DNA of 64,000 nucleotides from Tilletia caries (lineage: Eukaryota; Basidiomycota; Exobasidiomycetes; Tilletiales; Tilletiaceae), in the NCBI GenBank assembly GCA_032718865.1, contig JALUTQ010000027.1, positions 186,001-250,000 on the forward strand, in the 5' to 3' direction. Shown piece after piece: positions 1-10,147 of this stretch. A model generated the notes under the pieces. The model did not search any database, was not told the DNA's origin, and was given only the letters and a program-made list of their open reading frames with translations. Position 1 is the stretch's first letter. Each line of letters begins with the position of its first letter. The translations under genes were made by a program, and so were the position numbers.

Positions 1-406
1 ACCCACCTCGGACACCCCATTTCCCAGACTCCCTCCCCCCCTCTTCCTGCGATCCTGGAGCGCCTTGCGGCCATCCGCAGCCGCGCTCTGTGTTTCCCTA
101 CTCTTGGTGTGTGCATGCTCTCCCGCGTCCAGAAGGCGAAGCAGTTTCTGACCTCACGTCTCTGGCATTGCATCTCTCTTGGCGCCCTCCCTACCAACTT
201 CTCCGCTCTCTACTATGCCACGGTCAACCCGTACCTCTTCGCGCCCACCTCTCCCTACGTCTCCTCCGAGGACCTCGCTCGCCCCCGAAATCTCGGAGGC
301 TTCGGCCTCATCCATCCGGACCACATGGCCACGGCCTTGTCTCTCTCCTTCCTCCGACAATACCTTCTCGACGCCGGCCCGGCCGGTGGCTGGCTGCGAT
401 CCGCCC
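1..406 (+). pseudogene. LINE reverse transcriptase, C-terminal part, left piece
   Basis: An open frame runs in from the left edge and reads as the region after the RT domain of a non-LTR (LINE) polymerase. It has the 'P-R-N-L-G-G-F-G-L' block typical of the segment where LINE ORF2 passes from RT to the C-terminal zinc region, preceded by the helical 'LERLAAIRSRAL...VQKAKQFLTSRLW' type of text (positions about 55-180). The frame is cut at 407-414 by a hAT-type element, and its continuation lies at 1203-2261. The catalytic RT part is outside the window. The LINE label rests on motif resemblance; the clade (for example Tad-like) cannot be decided. Confidence 0.6.
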
Positions 407-414
407 TTACCGAC

Positions 415-1202
415 TGTAAGGATGGGCGCGGAGGGCCCCGGAGTGCTCCGTACTCCGGGGCCTCTACTCCGGCTGACTCCGGCTGATTTTGAGATACTTT
501 CTCGCGCTCCGTACTCCGCTCATTTTTAGGCAGTCGCCCCAACTCCACTCCGCGCTCCGCACAATATCTCCTCATCTCATTGCGCCAGCTCCGCACTCCG
601 GCTAGAATCAGTAAAATTTCAAATTCCACTCCGTACTCCGGGGTGACGGAGCGCGACTACTCCCTCGAAACTCCGTACTCCGGGGAAAGTTCGCAGATGT
701 CCTACAAAACTTGAGAAATATGGACCCTTGCATTGATTGCCGCTCTTCCATCCACGTCTTTGTTCGACAGAATTATCGTTGGCGGTCGTAGAGATCAAAC
801 ACACAATAAGAACTCGAAATGAGAAATCTGAAAAATAATTTTGCCATATTTTTGAAAATCAGAGCAAAATATGCCCATTTCTGACTGGCATTTTCAAAAT
901 TGCGACCTGATTTTGAAAAAGGCAAGGCCCCGGAGCGCCCCGGAGTTTCGGGGAAACTCCACACTCCGTCTGGCATTCGAGCTAGTCAGTCCGTACTCCG
1001 GGGAAAAATCAGCCCCAGGCCTTGCCGTACTCCGTACTCCGGGGACATGACAGGCTTGCGCTCCGTACTCCTGCAGAATTCAATCAGCGGGAGTAAATCC
1101 TCGAAAATGCACTCCGTACTCCGTACTCCCCCGGAGTGAGGCCCCGACTAGTCGGGGAACTCCGGGAGACCCACTCCGGGGCTTACTCCGCGCCCATCCT
1201 TA
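415..1202. mobile_element. hAT-type non-autonomous element, copy A
   Basis: The element is about 787 bp with inverted ends TAAGGATGGGCGCGGAG (417-433) and its reverse complement ending at 1202. An 8-bp direct repeat TTACCGAC flanks it (407-414 and 1203-1210), the target-duplication length of hAT elements. Two bases (TG) lie between the left repeat and the inverted end. The interior has no convincing gene. It is filled with copies of CTCCGTACTCC, often followed by GGGG, on both strands, and has a 16-bp perfect palindrome CCCCGACTAGTCGGGG at 1142-1157. It splits a LINE. Copy B (14901-15689) is nearly identical in the opposite orientation. Small open frames inside are not believed. Confidence 0.85.
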
Positions 1203-2261
1203 TTACCGACGAGCTCCGCCGAGGTCAGAGGCCCCCCCCAGCCCTCTTGCTCGCTCGCTCGAGTCCTGCGTTCACCTCCCTCCAGCACGTCGATAAGCGT
1301 GCCGAGGGCGGTTTCGGGCCGGCTGCTTCACGCGCTGGCCATCGTCGACCTTGGCCTGTCCGACGATTGGGTCCTGCTCCCTGCGCCCGCGCTCCTCACG
1401 CTCCCGTGGACGCTGGCTTTTCGTGGTCTCCACCTCTCCGATCAAAACTTGGTCAGGTACACACGAACGGGATGGATCACGTTGGGTGACCTCCTCTGGC
1501 TCGCCCCGACGGACGCGCACGGCCCCCTACACACCGGCGCCCGTCTCGGAATCCCTCCACCGGCCGCCGTTCGCGCCAACTGCCGGTCCCGACCCTACCG
1601 TGACGGACCCCCGGGCTCCGTCCCGACGCTCGGTGTGGTTGACCTCTGGGGAATGCTCCCCTCCCCTGTGGCCGCCACTCTGTCCGCTTTCGCGGCTTCC
1701 TCAGGATCCGCCTTCGGGCCTCAACCTCCTTCCGCGGCGGTGGCACCACCTGCCTGGCTCCCCGCCCAGTCTTGGCTTCCATTCCGGAAAGACCCTGGTT
1801 ACGACGCCTTCCCCTGGCACCTCCTAAGCATTAACGGGTGCCCCCTCCACGCTGCGCCCCCAGCCCGAGTCCGGCAGCTCCTCGCCACCACCCTGCCCCG
1901 CTCGCCAGGATGGACCTTCCCGATCACGGCGCCCCCAGCCTTCTGGGTCAAGGTGTGGCGCGAGCTTGAAGACTCGCCGCTGCCCGCCGACATCCGATCT
2001 ACCTGCCTCATCGTGCTCGGACGCAACTTATGGACATACCGCGCAGCACCCTACTGCCCTGTCGGCTGCCCAACCCCCGACTCACCCACCCACGGCATCT
2101 GCGCGTGTCCCGAAGCCCTCCGCGTCTGGCACGCATGCCTGCCGCTCCTCTACGCACTCGGTGTGGATGCACCGCTGGAGTTTACCGCCTTCCACATCGT
2201 TGGTGTGTTGGATATATGCATCATCCATGACACTTGGGTCGAGACTGGTCTCACCTTTTAG
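1203..2261 (+). pseudogene. LINE ORF2 C-terminus with zinc-binding region, right piece
   Basis: Continuation of the LINE interrupted by copy A. The main frame (1299-2261, about 320 residues) ends in the zf-RVT-like pattern found after LINE reverse transcriptases: 'FWVKVWRELEDSPLPADIR', then cysteines in 'YCPVGCP', 'HGICACPEALRVWHAC'. Between 1210 and 1299 the frame does not join cleanly to the left piece, so at least one frameshift is likely. The protein has no separate function here; it marks the 3' end of a decayed LINE. A tract rich in GTCCG follows directly. Confidence 0.6.
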
Positions 2262-2317
2262 TATAGTGGTAGAATGTTCACAACAGATTAAGAGTCTGAA
2301 TAGCTCTTCCCACACCC

Positions 2318-2662
2318 CTTTCACCCGTCCGCGCCACCTGTCCGTCCGTCGACACCGTCCGTAACCCCGTCGACACCGTCCGTCCGTGCCTCATCCGCAC
2401 TTGTCCGTCTGCACCGTCCGTCCGTGCATCGTCCGTTTACCCGTCCGCGACGCGCATTACCCCGTTGGCATCGTCCGTCCGTGCGTCTACACCGTCCGTC
2501 TGCACCGTCCGTCCGTGCACCGTCCGTTTACCTCGTCCGCATCGTCCGCGCCCGCGTCGACGTCGACTCCACCGTCGTCGACCTCATCCTCCTCCCTGCC
2601 GCGCTCGTCCGTCTGCGCTTGTCCGTCCGTCCGTCCGTCCGTCCGCAGGAACAATCCATCCT
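2318..2662. repeat. Degenerate GTCCGT/CCGTCCGT simple repeat
   Basis: Imperfect tandem copies of CCGTCCGT and GTCCGC dominate this stretch, ending in a run of five GTCC units near 2622-2645. It separates the LINE end from the copia element. Open frames that cross it are low-complexity (Arg/Pro/Ser/Val) and are not believed to be genes. The same GTCCG word stays unusually frequent through the copia element to about 5.9 kb. Confidence 0.75.
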
Positions 2663-3176
2663 TCACACACTCAGGGAGAGGAATCATAGGGCATTTCATT
2701 TTTTCACCATCAGAAAGTCCGAGTCTGATCGTCCGCAAGTCCGAGCCTGGGTTAGAGGTTGAGCACGTCCGTACGCCCCTCCTCATCACCCTCGCCATCG
2801 TCGATCCCATCTTTAGGGCTCTCGACCTCATCCACAAGTCCGTCGACCTCATCACCGACCCCTCATTTTCTCGGCCGAGATTTTACCCGATCCCGGTCAC
2901 GTGCCCGCCCGAAAAGCATACCACCGGAACGTCCGTCTCAAGCTCTGATTTGTCATCTTGTTTTCAAGTCCGTACCTTTCGTCCTCGCCGAGAAAGAACC
3001 CTCCGAACTCATCCTTCACTTTCGGGGTCGATCAAATTCCGGTTCACCCACTAGGTCCGAGCGGTCACATTTTCCGAAACCCAAAAATTTTATTTCGGTC
3101 AATTCTCAACCGATTTCGAATCTGAAAACGGTTTTCGGTCCGTAAAAATCCCCAGATCACGACCGCGGCCTCAAAC

Positions 3177-5215
3177 ATGGAGACCAATATCACTTCTGCA
3201 AGCATACCCGGCCTTACAGGCGTGGAGAACTTTTTCAAGTGGCGTCAAGCAATGGAGCCGATCCTGGACGGATTCCGTGCCCTTCTCATCGTCCAAGGCT
3301 ACGACTGCTGTCCGACGATGCCCGTCATCCCTTCCTCGACCGACCTCAAACTCATCGAGGCTTGGAAGGATCGGGACGCCCGAGCCCGGTCACTTATACA
3401 AAGAACCATCAGCGGTCCGATGGTTGCTATGACCAGAGCCCTCAAGACCTCTTCGGAGATGTGGCTTCTCCTCCACGACCTCAACACGTCCGATCACCGT
3501 GCCACAATCAATCGAAGACTCGCAAACCTCTTTTTGGAGGAGTCCGGCGACATGACCGAACATCTCAACACATACATCGAGATGGTGGCCGAAGCAGAAG
3601 CAGCAGGTTTACCCTGGGGGCAAGAACGACGACGAGAAGGCTCTCTGCTTTCTCGACACCCTCGACCACGCGTTCCGTCCGATAAAGAGCGAGTGGCGTG
3701 GATTACCAAAAGAAGACCGGTCGTTTTTCGCCCTCATCAAGATCTACAAAGAAGAGGACGTTGCCCGTAAACGTTCGTCCGACCGACAGATCGAAGCGGC
3801 AGCAATGGCAGCTGTCCAAAACCCCAAGCAGTCCGTCAAGATCAAGGGGATATCACAAAACAAGAAGTCTGCCCGACCGTTAGGCAGCGACAATGGACCA
3901 CTATGCTACGGCTGTGGCTCCAGGGACGGGCACGTTCGTGCCGACTGTCCCATCACCAAGCATCTTGGTCCTGGGGGGGATCATATGCTGGAACTGTCAC
4001 GAGAAGGGACACGCACAAACCGAGTGCCCCATCGACCATGCGAAGGCGGTGTGCACGGAGGATGAGGATATCCTCGGTGCACTAGTGGAAGAGCATACGA
4101 GGCTCGCTGGGGAGTCCGACCCCACCACCGTCGCCTTCATGGTAGACTCCGGAGCATCCCGACACATCGTCGAGCACGAGTGGATGCTCAGCAATTCTCG
4201 AAACATTCCCGAGATTGCATTCAAGACCGTGGGCTGTGAGCTCAAGGCCGACAAGGCTGGCGACATCATGGGGTCCCTGCCTGACGGCCGCGGCATCACC
4301 TTCAAGGACGCCGTACATATTCCGGAAGGAGGAGTCAACCTACTTTCCGAGGAACTCCTCATGGAACGAGGCTGGAGGAAGGTCATTTGCGACAACGGTG
4401 ACGCTATCCTCCAACATAACATCAAGTCCGACTGGCGGCTGCCCCTACAGAAACTTGGAAGGGCCCGCTACCTGGTGTTCAAACTCAAGTCCGTTGAACC
4501 AGTCAAGTCCGAGGCAAGCAAGAACTTCCTTGCTGCCGCTCAACCGACCGTCGACCGTATCAAGTCCGACCCTGCTTGTCCGAAAGCATGGGAACCCAGT
4601 CTGCAAGCAGAGGAGACCGATCCTCACGAAGTCATTCGCGTCGAAGACTTCCTTGAGCCCGATAACGACGACGCGCTCCCGGCTGCAGAAGGGCAGAGGG
4701 AGCGACCACGCAAGGTGGTGTGCACGGGAGACCGACCCGTCCACGAACCTCCTTGTTGTTCCGACCGCGATCAGCATTCAGAAGGCGAACGTCACAACTT
4801 CGTCATGTTCATTCAAGAGTCAGAAGGTCCCTTGCTTCCAATCAGTCCGACAGACAAGGTCCCTTTCACATACGAGGAGGCTCTTGCACGACCTGAGCCT
4901 GATCGACCAGAACGCGTCCATCACATGGACAGGGATTTCAATTCCCTTATCAAGACCGGCACCCTCGAAGAAGTCACCGTTCCAGAGGGAGCAAACGTTG
5001 TGCCCACAAGGCACGTATTCAAGACCGTGACCGACATCGACAAGGTCAGCCCCGTCCTCGGTATCACCGTCCGACGCATGAAGGATGCCTACTACATCAA
5101 CCAGTCTGTCTACAGTCCGACCGCAGACATCCTCACCAAGCCCGTGTCCGGTTCCACACTCTGCAAGCACCGCGAGTCTATGGGACTACAGCCTCCGCCC
5201 GATTCAACATCTCAT
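3177..5215 (+). pseudogene. Copia gag-pol with internal deletion
   Basis: The gag part (3177-3770) begins 'METNITSASIPGLTGVENF' and reads as a UBN2-type copia gag. Two CCHC zinc knuckles follow near 3900-4035 ('CYGCGSRDGHVRADC' and 'CWNCHEKGHAQTEC'), in frames shifted against each other. A retroviral-type aspartic protease follows with 'FMVDSGASRHIV' (about 4135-4175). Integrase is absent. Only the start of RT ('TYEEALARPEPDRPERVHHM', then 'PEGANVVPTRHVFK') is left, joined directly to the RT C-terminus ('LGITVRR') and the end of RNase H ('SPTADILTKPV'). The element therefore could not encode integrase or a working RT. A polypurine tract GAGAGGGAG at 5244-5252 precedes the 3' LTR. Confidence 0.75.
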
Positions 5216-5252
5216 TGACCGTCTTTCGCACCACTGGCTGGTCGAGAGGGAG

Positions 5253-5968
5253 TGTTGATTTTTCTCCAGCTGCGAGCGACCAGCAATGGTGCTCCAGCAT
5301 ATGCTGTGACTTTCCCTTTGTCCGCACACACTATGGCAGGTCACGTGACCTCCACTTCTACACTCATTTGTTATCTCGGCCGATACTTTCTCTATTCTCT
5401 CCGCTCCACTTCTCACTTCCGTTTCCCACACTCTTACCATCACGTGAGCGATCACTGTCCGATGATCACTGCCCGCAGAGAATCTTCACCCATTGGGCGA
5501 ACTACTCCACATCACCCCTATAAATAGCCAGCTCCCCTCCTGTCCTTCCACCACCATCCTGTATGCTCACTACCACCATCGTCCGCACCCACAAGCAATT
5601 GAGGATCACATCACTGGCACATCATCATCGTCCGCAGACCGTATCACACATCACCGTACCGATTGGCGCCTTGTGCCCAGTCTCTTCCGTCGCCCTCACC
5701 ACCACCAACCGCGTCGCCATCGACATCCATACCAGCTCGTCCGCAGGGACAGCTTAACGGAACCAGCACATATCAGCGCCTTGTGCCTGGCATTCCGACA
5801 TCACCGCCAACAACTACCGCAGGAGTAGTCCGGCTGCCGGCATCGCCCTTGCGCGCGCGCCAGTGCCTTGTGCTTGGCTGCACCAAGTCCGTCCGTGGGA
5901 CTCATCAGCAGCACCAGCAGCAGCAGCACAGGGGTACGTGGGACCGGCAACTAGCTACGATTTCAACA
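5253..5968 (+). repeat. Probable 3' LTR of the copia element
   Basis: It begins TGTTGA immediately after the polypurine tract and is proposed to end at TCAACA (5963-5968), giving matching TG...CA inverted ends and a length of 716 bp. It holds a TATA box and two CACGTG sites. Inside are degenerate repeats of a CCTTGTGCC(T/C) word at about 5669, 5781, 5864 and 5971. No matching 5' LTR was found before the gag start. The sequence just past the proposed end is TGGTGCC, which looks like a primer-binding site, so the right boundary is uncertain. Confidence 0.5.
5339..5526 (+). promoter_or_regulatory. LTR promoter elements: CACGTG palindromes and TATA box
   Basis: A 12-bp perfect palindrome GGTCACGTGACC lies at 5339-5350 and a second TCACGTGA at 5440-5447; both are bHLH-type E-boxes. 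A TATAAATA box is at 5519-5526. The order fits a U3 promoter driving the copia transcript. Which factor binds is not known from sequence. Confidence 0.4.
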
Positions 5969-7560
5969 TGGTGCCTGGCCCGCACTCACGCTGTTCCGTC
6001 CTAGGCTCGTACTCTGGCGAAACATCGCCTTCGCCACCTTACACCATGCGCGTATCACGGCGGGTCGCGACGGCCGTACGGCTGGTCGCGCACCGGACTT
6101 TCACCACTGCGACCGCCACGACGTCCTATCGCTGGCCACGGCCTCTGTCGTCCTCTCGCTCACTACCGCTTGGACGCGGCTGCTACGCGGTTCTGCGCCT
6201 CTCCTCCGGGAGCGGTTCCACAAGACCTGGGTCACCGGCTCTCGCCTTCTCACCATCCGTGGTGATGACCTTGTGCCCTCTCCGGTCTTCGATGGTCCCC
6301 CCTCCCTCCCTATGGTGTCCACTGGACTCCCGGCCTATTGCGCCCGGTCTCCCTGGTTCCTTCGCCGACGGGACAACTGTCGCCCTTCTGCTATGGCCGC
6401 GTGGCTCCCTCTCCCTCATTTCCTCTCGGCCCTTTCCGCATTCCGGACACCTCCGCCACACCGCCGCCTATGCCTGCGCCACTCGTTTTCACTCCCTCTC
6501 TCCCTTTTGGGCATCTCTTCCCTCTCTCCTCCGGTTTCGGGCTCGATACTGGCCGTCCGCCTTGCGACTTCATCGGTGGCTCTGGCCTCCTTTCTACTTC
6601 TCACACCTCATGACGGATGGACTATTCTTTCATACGCAGCTGGACTCTCGACTCGTTGCTTCCTGATCCTACATCCTTGAACCCCCGTGTTCCCCTTCGC
6701 TTCTCTCTCTCCCTCCCCCCCCCCCCTCCGTGGAGCTTGAAGCCTACATCGCTGGTCTCCAATCCTATGTAAATTACCAAATACCCCCAGGATTCGGAAT
6801 ACCATCAGTTCGATATCAAAAAAAAAAGACATTGCATCGACATCAATCTTCCCACGCAACGCTTTCCTTCTGCCTGCTGCTCATCATCTCACAACTCGAC
6901 CACAGTGCTCGCACAGCACAGAGACACCAAAAGGATGATAAAGAATGGCTGATACAGCGGAAGCCACAACGGATACACTCTTCCCGCTCACAGCATCATC
7001 TCCTGAGCACGTTACCCATGTTTACGGCATATGTAAGCTGATCAGATAGCTGAGTTATGCAGAGATCTCGAGTTGGTATTGGTCCTTGGAACTGACCATC
7101 TCTTCGTCCCTCAATCAGCTTCACACGTGCCCTTTTTAAATCACGATCCGCAATCGAAGCAGCCTCCTCTGCTGCCGAGTTCGCCACGCTCACTCCAACA
7201 GTATCAGCACGACCTGCACCATCCACATCAAGACGCGTCCCACGTCCGCACATATCGTATGTATCCCCACCGCGTCTCGACTTGCCGTGTTACTGGTCTG
7301 ACGTTCTTCTATTGTCTACAGGGCCTGACGCGACGAGAGGCGCAGTGTGGGGATGGACGGTCGACGTGGTGGATCTGGGAGCATGAAGCATGCGTGCACC
7401 ATGCTCAGGCGCTCGACTCGGTTGACAAGCTCGGCAGGGGTGCTCAAAAGGTAAGTTCCTCGCCCCCTTGACTTCTGCTTCTTTCCAGGCACTGACCTTT
7501 TTCAGTACCTCGTCTTCCTACCCCTCCGTGTCTCCGTTCCACACCCCACACAGTCTCTAC
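5969..7560. other. No recognisable gene
   Basis: This stretch has long, overlapping open frames of Ser/Pro/Leu/Arg composition (for example 5863-6666 +) that match no family I recognise and behave like GC-driven shadows. A C-rich run lies near 6709-6727 and an A run near 6821-6830. It may contain remnants of transposons too decayed to name. Confidence 0.5.
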
Positions 7561-7572
7561 CCACCGCCCATC

Positions 7573-7915
7573 ATGTTGAACTTCTTTGAAGGCCCTTCTC
7601 CTCGCCACCATCCTCCTCGCCGATGTTGCGCTCGCCCAGACCGACGGACCCTACTGTCAGTGCTCACTCGGGTTCCTCGCAGTGGAGATATGCTTATGAC
7701 TGACACCGTTCTGCGCGCGATACCCACAGATCTCGTTGATTTGCAAGTACATCCTCGCCGCCGGCTTCTCCACCACCGAGTACGCCGTCACCCTGCACGC
7801 TCTCGGCAACCTGTCCACCTGCTCGGCTACTCCGCATCGTACTACCACCGCGTCAACTCCAACACTGAAGTCTTCGCGCGTGCGACCCACTCTGCTGGTG
7901 GCGCTCCCGGTCAGG
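7573..7915 (+). pseudogene. Relic of a small secreted protein
   Basis: Near 7573-7650 a frame reads 'LKALLLATILLADVALAQ', a textbook cleavable signal peptide, followed by 'TDGPYC'. The ATG at 7573 lies one base out of frame with it. After an intron-like gap ending CCCACAG (about 7729) the codon-biased text 'CKYILAAGFSTTEYAVTL' and then, in another frame, 'GYSASYYHRVNSNTEVFAR' appear. Third-position C preference in each piece suggests a former coding exon with frameshifts. I do not recognise the family. It may instead be a poorly spliced live gene. Confidence 0.35.
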
Positions 7916-8314
7916 TCAGTCAACCTCGAGATTGGCACCAAGAGTCCAAGACGAATATCATGCGCGTAGAAGCGTCCTTTTGAAGCACTAAATGCTGAAT
8001 TTGTCGTTCTGTTCTTCCCCTTCAACACACACTCTCTCTCTCACTCACTCGCTCTCACACTCGCACTTACTCCGTCAGAGACAGCGATCTTGCCACCTCC
8101 TGAAGTTTGGTATTAGTTATCAGCAGCACTGCCATCTCCTTCCGTATTCTCCTCCTCCTCCAACCCCAGTTGCGTCCAGAGGATCACCTTTCGCTCTACC
8201 CTCCCACTCTCTTGCCACACCATCCCTCCCTCGCTCTTTCCCTAAGGACCAGCAAAGGAATATTCGCACTGCACACTCACTTTCTCCCATTACACACCCG
8301 CATACAAACAAGCA

Positions 8315-9175
8315 ATGTGGTACGTCTCTCTCTCTCGCTGCGACCCACGTCAGTCTCTATGCTCACTTCTCTTCTCCACCCACAGTGGCATCTTCGGATG
8401 CGTCAACCACCTCGTCGAAACGGTGAGCACTCACTCCGCCACAGCTTCACACGACACACGCGTACGCGCATTGACCCACTAACACACCCCTTCCTCAAAC
8501 CTGCCAGGACCGTCGTCAAGTCATCGAGATTCTCGTCAATGGTCTCCAACGACTAGAATACCGCGGTTACGACTCCGCAGGTACGTACCTCCAACCCCCT
8601 CCCCCTTTTCCTTCCCCCCTTGTCCCACCCCTGACGCGTCAGCTCAACCACATCTCCTCTCTGTCTCTCTCTCTCGTTCTCTCTTCCCTCTCAACACAGG
8701 TATCGCTGTCGACGGTGACAACGAGAGGGACACCCTCATCTTCAAGCAGGTCGGCAAGGTCGAGGCCCTCCGCAAGCACATTTCCGAATCCCCCGTCGAC
8801 TTCTCCAAGACCTTCATCAACCAATGCTCCATGGCCCACACCCGCTGCGAGCTCGGCCCCATCGTCTCCGAGGTTAACGAGGGTGAGTTTGCTCCCATTT
8901 CCAGTTTATGCCTTCAACAATCGTCGTGTAATACTCATCACTTCTTGCCACCGTCTTTAAAACGATCGGAAAGGCCAAACGATCGTGATCTGCAACGACG
9001 ACGACGCGAATGTGGCCGCGGACGCGAAAGCGATCCGGGTGCCCTCCACGGTGGACTGTCTGCAGGGTCTGTTGACGGCTGTTCCGCTGCAGCTGTTGAG
9101 TTACCACTTGAATTGTGCGGCAGGTGTGGATGTGGACTGCCCGCGTACTTGGCTAAGTCGGTTACTGTTGAGTAG
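8315..9175 (+). pseudogene. Glutamine:fructose-6-phosphate aminotransferase relic lacking its middle
   Basis: The first exons are GFAT: ATGTG (8315-8319) spliced to 8386-8422 gives 'MCGIFGCVNHLVET', with the catalytic Cys of the class II glutaminase. Exons 8508-8580 and 8700-8882 give 'LQRLEYRGYDSAG' and 'FKQVGKVEALRKHI'. The next block should be the conserved H-T-R-W-A-T-H-G motif but reads 'AHTRCELGP', so key residues are lost. Then about 500 residues, including both sugar-isomerase domains, are missing. From about 8973 the sequence jumps to the GFAT C-terminus ('IRVPSTVDCLQGLL', 'VPLQLLSYH', 'DVDCPR'). It ends in 'LAKSVTVE' plus stop (9173-9175), reached only after a one-base frameshift. 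The intact enzyme makes glucosamine-6-phosphate for chitin; this copy cannot. Confidence 0.8.
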
Positions 9176-9287
9176 GTCTTGCTCCGCCCGGCCCGTCCAA
9201 CCTACGCAAAAGCTTTTCGTCTACTCATTCTTTCTCTCTCTGTCGGTCCTCTTCCTCTCTCCCTCTCTCGCATCTCTTGGACTACAG

Positions 9288-9470
9288 GCTCTCTCTCCTA
9301 CTACGGTGAGTCATTGCGTCCTGACGTATTCGAGCAAGGAGTGAAGCAGGACTGACGCTTTTCATTCCATTACACAGATACCACGTTCGTACAGTCAGCG
9401 CTACCTAACAGCGGCCCTTTCGTCTTTACGGTCCTCTCCAACGTCGTCACTGTCGTTTCAACCGTTCCAG
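9288..9470 (+). pseudogene. MFS hexose-transporter fragment (TM7 region)
   Basis: Exons 9288-9305 and 9378-9470, joined across a GT-AG intron, read 'SYYDTTFVQSALPNSGPF' and then 'VLSNVVTVVSTVPG'. This closely follows the TM7 text of fungal sugar transporters (F-Y-Y-G-T-T-F-F ... N-V-V-N-V-V-S-T). It ends at a donor-like GTATAT (9471) and nothing after it resembles TM8. It is a fragment with no function of its own, placed between the GFAT relic and the hAT transposase gene. Confidence 0.6.
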
Positions 9471-10147
9471 GTATATGGTGGCCTTTATCTTACTTTGCAA
9501 TCTTTGGTTTCTCCTATACAGCAATGTGATAAATGATTCAAACTTCGAGAATAGAACTGGTCACGGCAGGCAGCATTTTGTTTTTCTATTTCCGCTTGCA
9601 CTTCAACCGAGACTCGAGAGTCGACATTGAACTATAAAAGGCTAGAGAAAAGCAGAGCACTCCTGACTCCAGAGCGCATTGTGAAGTTCTTGTTTCGTTA
9701 CTCAATCGGGACTCGGCAGGCGTATGACTCATGGCAGCTGCTGCCTGTACGATCGTGCGACGATATGGGGAGCCGTTCTTGAGAGGGTGGGTTTGAGAAA
9801 GTTCGAGGACCGTGATTGGCGAGTCGGGTCCTGGGACGACATGGGTGATGAACCGGCATTTCGAGTGTGCGTCGATAGTCAAAGTCATAGAGCCAAAGAG
9901 CCAAGAGCGTGCGAATGGTGATGTCGATAATTGAGACGCTGCGTGGCAGAGGGAAAAGTGGGGTCGTTCAAGAGAGGCAGTGGTAGAGGCGGGCGCCGGG
10001 CCCTTGCGAAACGACGTTACGACGAGACTTGTGAAGCGTGAAGCGAGTCGAGGGCCAAACAATCGAGGGAGGAGAGCACCTGTCGCAGGGAAGTGTTTGG
10101 AGAGAGAGAGAACAAGGCGAGCGAACCCAACGGCGAGGGCGATTGGC
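9471..10147. other. No gene; probable 3' side of the hAT element
   Basis: An open frame of 199 codons on the minus strand (9586-10185) overlaps the transposase 3' end, has no recognisable motif and is likely a shadow. I searched by eye for a left inverted end of the hAT element here and did not find one. Confidence 0.4.

Noticed and set aside
773..976. Conserved small frame inside copy A (also in copy B)
   Set aside because: Identity is explained by copying of the whole element; it shifts frame at its 3' end between copies and has no codon bias.
2254..2310. tRNA-like text (TAGTATAGTGG resembling an A box, and a CAGA/TCTG stem)
   Set aside because: No B box or T-arm follows and arm spacing is wrong; probably chance at the LINE end.
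2386..3054. 222-codon frame across the GTCCGT tract
   Set aside because: Low-complexity product of a simple repeat, open in several frames at once.
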